64,000 nt of DNA from Deltaproteobacteria bacterium (GTDB lineage Bacteria > Desulfobacterota > Binatia > Binatales > Binataceae), in contig JAJXYF010000027.1 in NCBI GenBank assembly GCA_021780755.1, positions 124,001-188,000 of the forward strand, read 5' to 3'. Positions 17,132 through 24,728 of the stretch are shown here, in pieces. How positions within the stretch are numbered: position 1 is the stretch's first letter; every line of letters starts with the position of its first letter. A program made the translations under genes and the position numbers. The notes under the pieces are model-generated. The model was not told where the DNA came from. It was given only the letters and a program-made list of their open reading frames with translations, and made no database searches.

Positions 17132-17575
17132 ATGGCGCACAAGCAATTCTACTTCGAGGACGTTGAAGTTGGCTTCGAGATTCCCGCGCTCGAAAAGCAT
17201 CCGACCACGCAGCAACTGGTCAAGTATGCGGGCGCGTCCGGCGACTTCTACCAGATTCATTACGACAAGGACTTCGCCCTCAAGAACCATCTGCCGGGCG
17301 TAATCCTCCACGGCGCGTTGAAGAACGCGTTCCTCGGCCAGTTGATGACCGACTTCGCCGGCGACCTCGGATGGCTCCGCAAGCTCTCCGTGCAGTATCG
17401 CGGGATGGATCAGCCGGGCACCCCGGTGGTCTGCAAGGGGAAGGTCGTTAAAAAGTACGTCGATAATGGCAAGCCCACGGTGGACTGCGAAATCTGGCTC
17501 GAAAACTCGCAGGGCGAAAAGACCACACCCGGCACCGCAACCGTCATTTTGCCGTCGCGCAACGCCACCGCCTGA
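17132..17575 (+). CDS. MaoC-like (R)-specific enoyl-CoA hydratase subunit
   Basis: The ATG at 17132 follows TGGAGG. The 147-residue protein carries the hydratase signature YAGASGDFYQIHYDKDFA, with Asp and His in the D-x4-H spacing used for catalysis, and GVILHGALKNAFLGQL for the overhanging helix region. Together with the preceding gene it probably forms a heterodimeric hydratase acting on a CoA thioester. The acyl chain is unknown. Confidence 0.82.
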   Translation: MAHKQFYFEDVEVGFEIPALEKHPTTQQLVKYAGASGDFYQIHYDKDFALKNHLPGVILHGALKNAFLGQLMTDFAGDLGWLRKLSVQYRGMDQPGTPVVCKGKVVKKYVDNGKPTVDCEIWLENSQGEKTTPGTATVILPSRNATA

Positions 17576-17603
17576 ACTTGCCGCGAGCGCATCGGAGGCA
17601 TTT

Positions 17604-18356
17604 GTGAAGCGCCTTTACGCACCCGGTGCGATCGAAGCTGCCGACGTGCTCGAAGGCCGCGTCGAGCCTCATTACACGAAGATTTTGATGCGGTTGCTGG
17701 CCGCGCATGCGATCGCGGAAAAGCTGACCGCGGTCGGCTACCAGCGCGCGCTGGAAAATATCAGCGACGCCAACCTGCTCGCGACGATCGAAAAGAACCT
17801 CGCCGAGGAGCGCAAGCACGCGCGCCTCATCTATCAAATCCTCGACCAGCTCGGCATTGCGGAAACGCACGCCGACCGCTCGATGATCCCCGCGATCAAG
17901 TTGCCGTCGTTCGAGGCCCCGCGCCATTTCGCCGAAACCCCCGGCGACGCGCTCGATCTGCTGATGGCTTCGCTCAGCCTCGACGTCACCGGCCTGCTCA
18001 TGATCGGCGTCAACTACCGCGAATCGAGCTACGCCCCGCATCAGCGCGCCGCCGAGATTATTCTCGACGAGGAAGAAGACCACGATACCTTTGCCGCCGC
18101 CCAACTGCGCGAAGCCGTCGATCGCTTCGGCGCCGATCGCGTCAACGCCGGCCTGCGCCAATGGCTTCCGCGCGCCGTCAATTTCTTCGGCCCGCCCGGC
18201 AGCGGCTTCACCTTCGACTGCCTGCGCTACGGGCTCAAGGCCCGCGACAATGGCGAGCTCGCCGAGATGTACCTGACGATGCTCGAGCGGCGCTTCGATC
18301 AGGCCGGGCTGGAAATGCCGCATCTCACTTCCGTCTATCCGCATGCGGTCATCTGA
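17604..18356 (+). CDS. Ferritin-like di-iron protein related to phenylacetyl-CoA epoxidase
   Basis: The GTG at 17604 follows CGGAGG and gives 250 residues; upstream in-frame codons overlap the MaoC gene. Two helices carry the di-iron ligands, EERKHARLIYQ (about 70-80) and DEEEDHDTFAAA (about 154-165), the E-x2-H pattern of the PaaA/PaaC family (PF05138). PaaA inserts oxygen into phenylacetyl-CoA and PaaC is its structural partner. No paaB, paaD or paaE reductase is nearby, so it is either an orphan oxygenase for a CoA ester, consistent with the hydratases before it, or a diverged member. The substrate is inferred only by context. Confidence 0.72.
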   Translation: MKRLYAPGAIEAADVLEGRVEPHYTKILMRLLAAHAIAEKLTAVGYQRALENISDANLLATIEKNLAEERKHARLIYQILDQLGIAETHADRSMIPAIKLPSFEAPRHFAETPGDALDLLMASLSLDVTGLLMIGVNYRESSYAPHQRAAEIILDEEEDHDTFAAAQLREAVDRFGADRVNAGLRQWLPRAVNFFGPPGSGFTFDCLRYGLKARDNGELAEMYLTMLERRFDQAGLEMPHLTSVYPHAVI

Positions 18357-18366
18357 CCGCGACTCG

Positions 18367-18485
18367 TAGCCCGCCCTCTTTACCAAAGGGAAGTCCAGTC
18401 CTGCATAATCGGGTCAAGACTGTTGGGCCGCTTGAAACCTCGTGAGGTTTCAGGATCCGGAAAAAACTTAAAACTTTTGCGCTCT
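18367..18485 (+). repeat. Dispersed intergenic repeat, copy C (palindrome with insert)
   Basis: TGAAACCTC (18433-18441) and GAGGTTTCA (18444-18452) pair around GT. The GGGAAGT tail is separated from the palindrome by an extra module, 18396-18432, similar to 8940-8975 in copy A. The right edge GCGCTCTTCG touches the photolyase start codon at 18489. It begins 10 bp after a stop codon. Confidence 0.65.
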
Positions 18486-18488
18486 TCG

Positions 18489-19889
18489 ATGGACCTGATT
18501 GAAACCTTCGCCGAGGATCCTCGCATCGCGATCCGCAACGGCGCTTCGCCCGATCCGCACGGACGCTGCGTCATCTACTGGATGCGCCGGGCGCAGCGGT
18601 CCTTCGACAATCCCGCGCTCGAATCCGCCATCGCGCTCGCCAATGCGCTCGAAAAGCCGGTCGTAGTTTTCTTCGCGCTGCGCACGCACCATCCGCATGC
18701 GAACTTGCGCCACTTCACATTCATGATCGCGGGGCTGGCCGATACCGCCGCCGGTCTTGAACGCCGCCATGTCGGTTTCGCGATGCGCCTGTCCGAAGCT
18801 CGCCACGCCGGCGATGACTTCGCGCGCTTCGCCGCCGAAACGCGTCCCGCCGCGATCGTCACCGATCGCAATCCACTCGCTTCGATCGACGCCTGGCGCC
18901 GCGCGATCCCCGATGAACTCCGCGTGCCGGTACTCAACGTCGATGCCGATGTGATAGTTCCGACCGCGCTGATCGGCCGCGAACATTACGCCGCGCGCAC
19001 CATCCGCCCAAAGATTCACTCCCAGCTCGAACGCTTTCTGGTTCCGGTCGGCAGACGCAGGGTGCGCGTCCCGTGGCGGCAGCCACGCGGTCTTCAATCG
19101 ATCAACCCTTCGCGTGAACTGCTCGACGCGCTCGCGCTCGATCGCACCGTCGCGGCCGCGCCGGACTTCACCGGCGGCACCACCGCGGCGCTCGCACGCC
19201 TCAAGCGCTTCATCGATGGTGGCCTCGCGCATTACGCGGCGCGGCGCAATGCCCCCCAGCTACAGGGCACCAGCGAACTTTCGCCCTATCTGCACTTCGG
19301 ACAACTCGGCCCCCATACGATCGCGATCGCCGCTCGCGACGCCGCGGCGCCCGACGAGGATCGGCGCGCGTTTCTCGAAGAACTGATCGTGCGGCGCGAT
19401 CTCGCGATCGCCTTCACCACTTACAATCGCCGCTACGGCGCGCTCGGCAGTTGCGAGCCGTGGGCCCTCCGCACGCTCGAGCGCCATGCGCAGGATCCTC
19501 GCACCCACCGTTATTCCGGGCGCCAACTCGAACAGGCCGAGACCCACGACGCCCTCTGGAACGCGGCGCAGCGCCAAATGGTCGATGCGGGCTGGATGCA
19601 CGGCTATATGCGGATGTATTGGGCGAAGAAAATTCTCGAGTGGACTCCGTCGCCGCGCGACGCCTACCAAATCGCCGTGCGGCTCAACGACCGCTACGAA
19701 CTCGACGGCCGCGACCCCAACGGCTACGCCGGCATCGCCTGGGCGATCGGCGGCAAGCACGACCGCGCCTGGGGGCCTGAACGGCCGGTTTACGGCACCG
19801 TCCGCTACATGTCGGCCGCCAGCACCGGCCGCAAGTTCGACAGCAAGGCGTATATCGCGCGATGGCTTGGGCGTGCCGGCGCGCGATGA
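18489..19889 (+). CDS. phr: Deoxyribodipyrimidine photolyase, class II type
   Basis: Photolyase repairs UV-made cyclobutane pyrimidine dimers in DNA with light, using FAD. The 466-residue product matches the class II pattern: RCVIYWMRRAQRSFDNPALE near the N-terminus (given in part), the antenna-domain stretch, and the FAD domain with LSPYLHFGQLGPHTIA, ERRDL-like VRRDLAIAFTTYN, and MRMYWAKKILEWTPSPRDAY. DPNGYAGIAWAIGGKHDRAW is a class II hallmark (all given in part). The ATG at 18489 was chosen because it opens the domain; no ribosome site is evident since repeat C lies directly before it. The following gene is a YbgA-type protein, a pairing also seen beside phr in E. coli. Confidence 0.92.
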   Translation: MDLIETFAEDPRIAIRNGASPDPHGRCVIYWMRRAQRSFDNPALESAIALANALEKPVVVFFALRTHHPHANLRHFTFMIAGLADTAAGLERRHVGFAMRLSEARHAGDDFARFAAETRPAAIVTDRNPLASIDAWRRAIPDELRVPVLNVDADVIVPTALIGREHYAARTIRPKIHSQLERFLVPVGRRRVRVPWRQPRGLQSINPSRELLDALALDRTVAAAPDFTGGTTAALARLKRFIDGGLAHYAARRNAPQLQGTSELSPYLHFGQLGPHTIAIAARDAAAPDEDRRAFLEELIVRRDLAIAFTTYNRRYGALGSCEPWALRTLERHAQDPRTHRYSGRQLEQAETHDALWNAAQRQMVDAGWMHGYMRMYWAKKILEWTPSPRDAYQIAVRLNDRYELDGRDPNGYAGIAWAIGGKHDRAWGPERPVYGTVRYMSAASTGRKFDSKAYIARWLGRAGAR

Positions 19890-19983
19890 CGCTCGCCCTC
19901 CGTCGCTGCGATTCTCACACTGGCGCGCCCTCCCTTAGCTGCCATACTGGAGGTGCCCGCGACAGCGCGGCACTGGCGCATCA

Positions 19984-20961
19984 ATGGCACCGACCGAAAC
20001 TCCACCCACCGGCGACGTGCCGATTCGCATCGGCGTCTCGGCCTGCCTCCTCGGACGCGAGGTGCGCTTCGACGGCGGTCACAAGCGCAGCGATTTCCTG
20101 GTTGATGTATTCGGCCCCTTCGTCGAATTCGTTCCGGTCTGTCCCGAAGTTGAAATCGGCCTCGGCGTCCCGCGCGAAACGCTTCGCCTGGTGCGCGAGA
20201 GCGGCGCGATCAAGCTGGTCGGGAACAAGAGCGGCATCGATCAGACCGACACGATGAGCCGCTACTCGGATCGCCGCACCGCCGCGCTGGCCAACGACGG
20301 CCTGAGCGGCTACGTCCTCAAAAAGGATTCGCCGAGCTGCGGGATGGAACGCGTGCGCGTGTACGCCGTCAACGGGATGCCCGCGCGCGACGGCCGCGGC
20401 CTATACGCCGACGCCCTGATACGCCGCTTTCCGCACCTGCCGATCGAAGAGGAGGGCCGCCTTAACGACGCGCGCCTGCGCGACAATTTCATCGAGCGGG
20501 TCTTCGCCTATCGCCGGCTCCGCAGGTTCTTTGCCGGGCGCTGGACCACCGGCGGCCTGGTCGCGATGCACACCGCGCACAAGCTCCAATTGCTCGCCCA
20601 CGCGCCGCGCGCCTACGCGGAGCTTGGCCGGATGGTCGCGAACGCTTCCACGATCCCGCATGCGCATTTGCGCGACCTTTACGAGTCCGGGTTCATGGAT
20701 GCGCTCAAAAAAATCGCCACGCCCGCTCGCCACGTCAATGTCTTGCAGCACATGGCCGGCTATTTTCGCGATCGTCTCGACGCGGAATCACGCCGCGAGC
20801 TAGCCGCCGTGATCGAGGACTACCGCAGCGGCCTGGTGCCACTGATCGTGCCGATCACGCTGGTGCGCCATCACGTGCGCACTCTCGATATCGCCTACTT
20901 GAAGGGCCAGCTCTATCTCGAACCGCATCCCAAGGAGCTGATGCTGCGCAATCACGTGTGA
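19984..20961 (+). CDS. DUF523 (TudS-like) and DUF1722 (YbgA) fusion protein
   Basis: Residues about 14-155 are DUF523, the family of the thiouracil desulfurase TudS, with Cys21 (SACLLG), Cys53 (VCPEVEIGL) and Cys119 (SPSCGME) positioned for a [4Fe-4S] cluster. Residues about 190-310 are DUF1722 (YbgA), with HTAHKLQLLAH, LQHMAGYF and RHHV...YLKGQ. The double-domain form is common and often sits next to photolyase, as here. TudS removes sulfur from thiolated pyrimidines; by analogy this protein may act on thio-nucleobases, but that role is inference. 325 residues. Its last 59 bases recur at 21394-21452. Confidence 0.85.
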   Translation: MAPTETPPTGDVPIRIGVSACLLGREVRFDGGHKRSDFLVDVFGPFVEFVPVCPEVEIGLGVPRETLRLVRESGAIKLVGNKSGIDQTDTMSRYSDRRTAALANDGLSGYVLKKDSPSCGMERVRVYAVNGMPARDGRGLYADALIRRFPHLPIEEEGRLNDARLRDNFIERVFAYRRLRRFFAGRWTTGGLVAMHTAHKLQLLAHAPRAYAELGRMVANASTIPHAHLRDLYESGFMDALKKIATPARHVNVLQHMAGYFRDRLDAESRRELAAVIEDYRSGLVPLIVPITLVRHHVRTLDIAYLKGQLYLEPHPKELMLRNHV

Positions 20962-20963
20962 CT
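20905..20963 (+). repeat. Direct repeat, copy 1 (3' end of the DUF523-DUF1722 gene)
   Basis: This 59-bp stretch covers the last coding bases and stop of the gene. It recurs at 21394-21452 with four substitutions, one of which keeps the stop as TGA. Confidence 0.85.
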
Positions 20964-21132
20964 AGCGTTAACCATGTGAAAATGCACCGAAACAGCCCCT
21001 CATCAGAGCTAATCCTGGCATACTCCATCTCTGCTCGCCTGATACTGTGCTTCGACGCGCCTGGCGGTTCATCAAGCGATATTCGGGAGCGAATGGTGCC
21101 GCAATCGTCCTGGGCAATCGACAGAGTGCCAG

Positions 21133-21357
21133 ATGAAATGGCAAAGAATTACCAGTGTTCGCGATCGCATCGTCGATTTCTTTAGTTCGGGAGGCACGGC
21201 TCGCCATCTGAGATGCTCGAGATGCGGCTACATCGCTAATCCAAAAATGTTTGAATGGGAAAAGCGCGAGATCTTCAATTCATCGAAAACACTTTATTTA
21301 GTGTATTGCCCCCAATGTGGCATCCGGCTCAGGCGCTCGAAGCTGTCGGGGTCATAA
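21133..21357 (+). CDS. Small zinc-ribbon-like protein, unknown
   Basis: The 74-residue product has two Cys-x2-Cys pairs, RCSRCGY (Cys28/Cys31) and YCPQCGI (Cys59/Cys62), a typical zinc-ribbon spacing, with a basic C-terminus. Base use is much less GC-rich than the flanking genes. It lies inside the 489-bp segment bounded by the 59-bp direct repeat, so it was probably acquired. A start closer to the first cysteine pair is possible. I cannot assign a function; it could bind nucleic acid or a partner protein. Confidence 0.55.
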   Translation: MKWQRITSVRDRIVDFFSSGGTARHLRCSRCGYIANPKMFEWEKREIFNSSKTLYLVYCPQCGIRLRRSKLSGS

Positions 21358-21393
21358 CCCACAAGGCTCTTCGTAGTCTCTAGCCGGGCCGAC

Positions 21394-21452
21394 GGCCAGC
21401 TCTATCCCGAACCGCATCCCAAGGAACCGATGCTGCGCAATCACGTATGACT
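21394..21452 (+). repeat. Direct repeat, copy 2 (duplicated gene 3' end)
   Basis: It matches 20905-20963 at 55 of 59 positions, including the final codons and stop of the DUF523-DUF1722 gene, but is not attached to the rest of the gene. It marks the right border of the zinc-ribbon segment. Confidence 0.85.
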
Positions 21453-21575
21453 TGCGCCCGCTGGCCCGATGCGGCGTGGTGCGAACTCCCATCGCGCGCG
21501 GCTTGTCATTCGCGTTCGCTCCGTAGTAATGGTCGCCGTGGCCGTATCTGACGCAGGCGCGCCCGGAGACCAGGA

Positions 21576-22460
21576 ATGAAAATTGGACTGTTCGCGATGG
21601 GAACCAATCGCATGGCCGGGGGCGCTCTGCTCCGTGTCGTCGCCGCCAATGCGGAGCGGCTTGGCGTCGCAACGCTGTGGGTGCCCGAACACGTCGTGCT
21701 GATCGATCAGTACGCCTCGAAATATCCGTACTCGCGCGACGGGCAATTGCCCGCACCGACCAACGCCCCGATCCTCGACCCCTTCCTGGCCCTGACCTGT
21801 ATGGCGTCGGCGACCTCCAAGATCCGGCTCGCCACCGGCATCTGCCTGGTCCCCGAACATAATCCGCTGGTGCTCGCGAAGGTCACCGCTACACTGGATT
21901 TCCTGAGCGGCGGACGCTTCGCGCTGGGCGTCGGTATCGGCTGGCTCGAGGAAGAGTTCGTCGCGATGGGCATCCCGTGGGAACATCGCGCCAAGCGCAC
22001 GCGCGAATATATCGAGGCGATGCGCAAGCTCTGGGGCGACGACCTCAGCAGCTACAGCGGCGAGTACGTCAACTTCAAAAACGTCCGCAGCAATCCCAAG
22101 CCGGTGCAGGGCGGCAAGCTGCCGGTGATCTTCGGCGGCGAGAGTGCGCCCGCACTGCGGCGCGTGGCCGAGTACGGCGACGGCTGGTGCGGCTTTAATC
22201 TCACGCCCGACGAAGCCGCGGCCAAAATCCGCCGCATCGAGGAGTTGCTCAAGGCCAACGGGCGCAAGCGCTCCGATATCCAGATCGCGGTGTCGCCGTA
22301 CTCGAAACCGATCACCAAGGACGATCTGAAGCGCTATCGCGACGCCGGCGCCGACGAAGTCGTATTGATTACGCTGAAGCCGCCGCGCGCCGAAGCCGAA
22401 ACGGTCGCGAACCTCGAACAGATTGCGCGCGAATGGGTTGAGCCCGCCGCCGCGCTCTAA
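21576..22460 (+). CDS. LLM-class (luciferase-like) F420- or flavin-dependent oxidoreductase 1
   Basis: The 294-residue protein begins MKIGLFAMGTN and shows the luciferase-like TIM-barrel pattern: TLWVPEHVVL near 36, SKIRLATGICLVPEHNPLVLAK near 88 (given in part), GGRFALGVGIGWLEEEF, YSGEYVNFKN and PVIFGGESAPALRRVAEYGDGW. These match F420-dependent members (TIGR03619-like). It is followed after 60 bp by a close paralogue, so both likely arose by tandem duplication. A GGAGACCAGGA site precedes the ATG. The substrate is unknown. Confidence 0.85.
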   Translation: MKIGLFAMGTNRMAGGALLRVVAANAERLGVATLWVPEHVVLIDQYASKYPYSRDGQLPAPTNAPILDPFLALTCMASATSKIRLATGICLVPEHNPLVLAKVTATLDFLSGGRFALGVGIGWLEEEFVAMGIPWEHRAKRTREYIEAMRKLWGDDLSSYSGEYVNFKNVRSNPKPVQGGKLPVIFGGESAPALRRVAEYGDGWCGFNLTPDEAAAKIRRIEELLKANGRKRSDIQIAVSPYSKPITKDDLKRYRDAGADEVVLITLKPPRAEAETVANLEQIAREWVEPAAAL

Positions 22461-22520
22461 ACCGCGCGCGGCCCGCATCGCGCGCCGCGCCGTCAATTAC
22501 GCAGTCCAGGAGAAAATGCA

Positions 22521-23402
22521 ATGAAAATCGGATACTTCGCCATCGGCATGGGACCGCTGACTGAACCCGCAATGATCAAGACCGTCGCGACCGCCACCGA
22601 GCGTCTGGGCTTCTCGACCTTGTGGGCGCCGGAGCACGTCGTGCTGCTTTCCGAGTATGCGTCGCGCTATCCCTATTCGGCCGGCGAATTCCCGATGCCG
22701 ATCGAGACCCCCATCGGCGATCCGTTCATCACCCTGACCTACGCCGCCGCGGTGACCTCCAAGATTCGCCTCGCCACCGGCATCTGCCTGGTGCCCGAGC
22801 ACAACCCACTGGTGCTCGCCAAGGTCGTCGCCACCGCCGATCGTTTGAGCGGCGGCCGCTTCATTCTCGGTACCGGCATCGGCTGGCTCGAAGAGGAGTT
22901 CCAGGCCATCGGCATCACCTGGGAGCGCCGCGCCCATCGCACACGCGAATATATCGAAGCGATGCGTCTGCTGTGGTCGGGCGAGCAGGCCTCCTACAGC
23001 GGCGAGTTCGTCAACTTTCGCGGGGCGCTCAGCTACCCCAAGCCCGCGCGCAACCGCCACGTGCCGGTCTGGTTCGGCGGTGAGAGCGGTCCCGCCTTGC
23101 GCCGCGTCGCCGAATACGGCGACGGCTGGATCGGCTTCAATCTCTCGCCCGCCGAGGCCGCGCCCAAAATCAAACGCATCGAAGAGTTGCTCAAGGCCAC
23201 CGGGCGCAAGCGCTCCGACATCGAGATCGCGGTCTCGCCCTATATGAAGCCGATGACGCCCGACGACCTCAAACGCTATCGCGACCTCGGCGTCGATGAA
23301 GTCGCACTGGTCAACTTCGACATCCCGCCGGGCGAACGGGAACTGATCGCGAGAATCGAACAGGTCGCGCGCGACTTCGTCGATCCCGCCGCGAAGCTCT
23401 AG
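22521..23402 (+). CDS. LLM-class F420- or flavin-dependent oxidoreductase 2
   Basis: The 293-residue protein is a close paralogue of the preceding gene along its whole length, sharing for example RLATGICLVPEHNPLVLAK, TGIGWLEEEF and GPALRRVAEYGDGW. Differences cluster in the segment after YSGE.VNF, where barrel loops shape the substrate pocket, suggesting that the two act on different compounds. CCAGGAGAA precedes the ATG at 22521. It ends about 85 bp before the parS palindrome. Confidence 0.85.
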   Translation: MKIGYFAIGMGPLTEPAMIKTVATATERLGFSTLWAPEHVVLLSEYASRYPYSAGEFPMPIETPIGDPFITLTYAAAVTSKIRLATGICLVPEHNPLVLAKVVATADRLSGGRFILGTGIGWLEEEFQAIGITWERRAHRTREYIEAMRLLWSGEQASYSGEFVNFRGALSYPKPARNRHVPVWFGGESGPALRRVAEYGDGWIGFNLSPAEAAPKIKRIEELLKATGRKRSDIEIAVSPYMKPMTPDDLKRYRDLGVDEVALVNFDIPPGERELIARIEQVARDFVDPAAKL

Positions 23403-23487
23403 CGCCCGAAGGTCCGTTGGGCGCAGTTTCACCCGGGGACCAACGGGGCCAGCGAGGGTCGGGTAGTAAATCTCTACACGAAGGAGA

Positions 23488-23519
23488 GGCGAAGATGTTT
23501 CACGTGAAACATCTTCGCC
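23488..23519. promoter_or_regulatory. parS: parS centromere site for ParB
   Basis: TGTTTCACGTGAAACA at 23496-23511 is the perfectly symmetric form of the parS 16-mer (TGTTNCACGTGAAACA) bound by chromosomal ParB. It sits at the centre of a 32-bp perfect palindrome (23488-23519). The location is the gap between two convergent genes, and dnaA is about 40 kb away, where parS sites are expected. No parA or parB is in the window. Confidence 0.92.
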
Positions 23520-23578
23520 GTCTGTTTGCGGTGAATAGCTTCCTTGGGGGGCGAGGGTGCGGCAGGTTCAAGCAGGGG

Positions 23579-24493
23579 CTAGACCGGGCGCCAGCCTGAA
23601 GGCGAGTGGCCGAAGCTGAACAGATCGGGATGAAGAATCTCGGCGAGAATTTCCAGTGACTCGACGATTCGCGGACCCGGCCGATTGAAATACTGATTAC
23701 CCTCGCCGAGAAAGACGCGGCGGTCGCGCACGGCCTTGAGCCGGGCCCATTCGGGGCGCCCCGTAAGGACGGGCATTTCGGCAGCGGCGCGATCCATGTC
23801 GAAGCCGCACGGCGCGATCAGAATCACCTCGGGATCGGCGGCGATTAGTTCCTCGAACTTCATCCAGGGTGAATGCTCGCCGGCCTTGCCGAACAGGTTC
23901 GCGCCGCCGGCCATCGCGACCAGTTCGGGCATCCAGTTGCCCGCCGCCATCATCGGATCGATCCATTCGATAAGCGCGATGCGCGGGCGAGCCGCGGCCG
24001 CGGCCGCGCGCGTCTCGATCGCCGCGAGGCGCTCTTTCAAGCGACCGACGAATTCCGACCCGCGATCGGCGGCGTCGAGTTCCGCCGCAACATGCTCCAT
24101 GTCGTTGAAGACGTCGCGCAGCGCGTAAGGCGCGAGCGAAATGACCTTCGGCCGCCCGCCCGTCCACTGGGCGACCGCTTCCTCGACTTCGCGCATGCTG
24201 ACGGCACAGACGTCGCATTGCGACTGCGTCACGATCACGTCGGGATGCAACTCGCGCAGCCGGTCGGCGTCCACGCGATAGACGGCCAGCGCCTCGGAGA
24301 GAATCGTTTTGACGCGCCGGTCAACTTCGGCGCTGGTGCCCTCGGGGTTGAATTTGGGACTGGTGAGCGCGGGCAGGCGTGTGACGGAATGCGGGAAGTC
24401 GCATTCATGCGAGCGCCCAACGAGTTGATCCTCGAAACCGAGCGCGCAGACGATTTCGGTGGCGCTCGGCAGCAGCGAGACGATTCGATGCAC
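23579..24493 (-). CDS. BtuF-like cobalamin-binding protein without signal peptide
   Basis: The 304-residue protein has the helical-backbone fold of class III periplasmic binding proteins: MHRIVSLLPSATEIVCALG at the N-terminus, RSHECDFP, RELHPDVIVTQSQCDVCAVS, then AAGNWMPELVAMAGG and ADPEVILIAPCGFD. The RSHECD(Y/F)P form marks the group annotated as cobalamin-binding. There is no signal peptide, so it may be cytoplasmic or have a missed start. It stands alone, converging on the parS gap; the importer genes at 28-31 kb carry their own binding protein. Ligand assignment is inference. Confidence 0.78.
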   Translation of the reverse strand: MHRIVSLLPSATEIVCALGFEDQLVGRSHECDFPHSVTRLPALTSPKFNPEGTSAEVDRRVKTILSEALAVYRVDADRLRELHPDVIVTQSQCDVCAVSMREVEEAVAQWTGGRPKVISLAPYALRDVFNDMEHVAAELDAADRGSEFVGRLKERLAAIETRAAAAAARPRIALIEWIDPMMAAGNWMPELVAMAGGANLFGKAGEHSPWMKFEELIAADPEVILIAPCGFDMDRAAAEMPVLTGRPEWARLKAVRDRRVFLGEGNQYFNRPGPRIVESLEILAEILHPDLFSFGHSPSGWRPV

Positions 24494-24728
24494 GGCGGCG
24501 ATTCTCCCTGGCCGGCGCGGCGGTCCGGCGTGCTTCTCAGGTTATCCGCGCACGGGCGCCGCCGCAAAGCGCGACCGCCCGTCGCGCTCCCCAATGCGCT
24601 CGAGAAGGCGCTCGCGATGAGGCGTTGCGCACGTCGCCGGATCGCGTTGCTGTTCGTGGCGCGCGCGTCAATGCTATACCGGCGTCGTAGTGCGAACGCC
24701 ACAAGAAATCAGTCGGTAGAGGTAGCCA

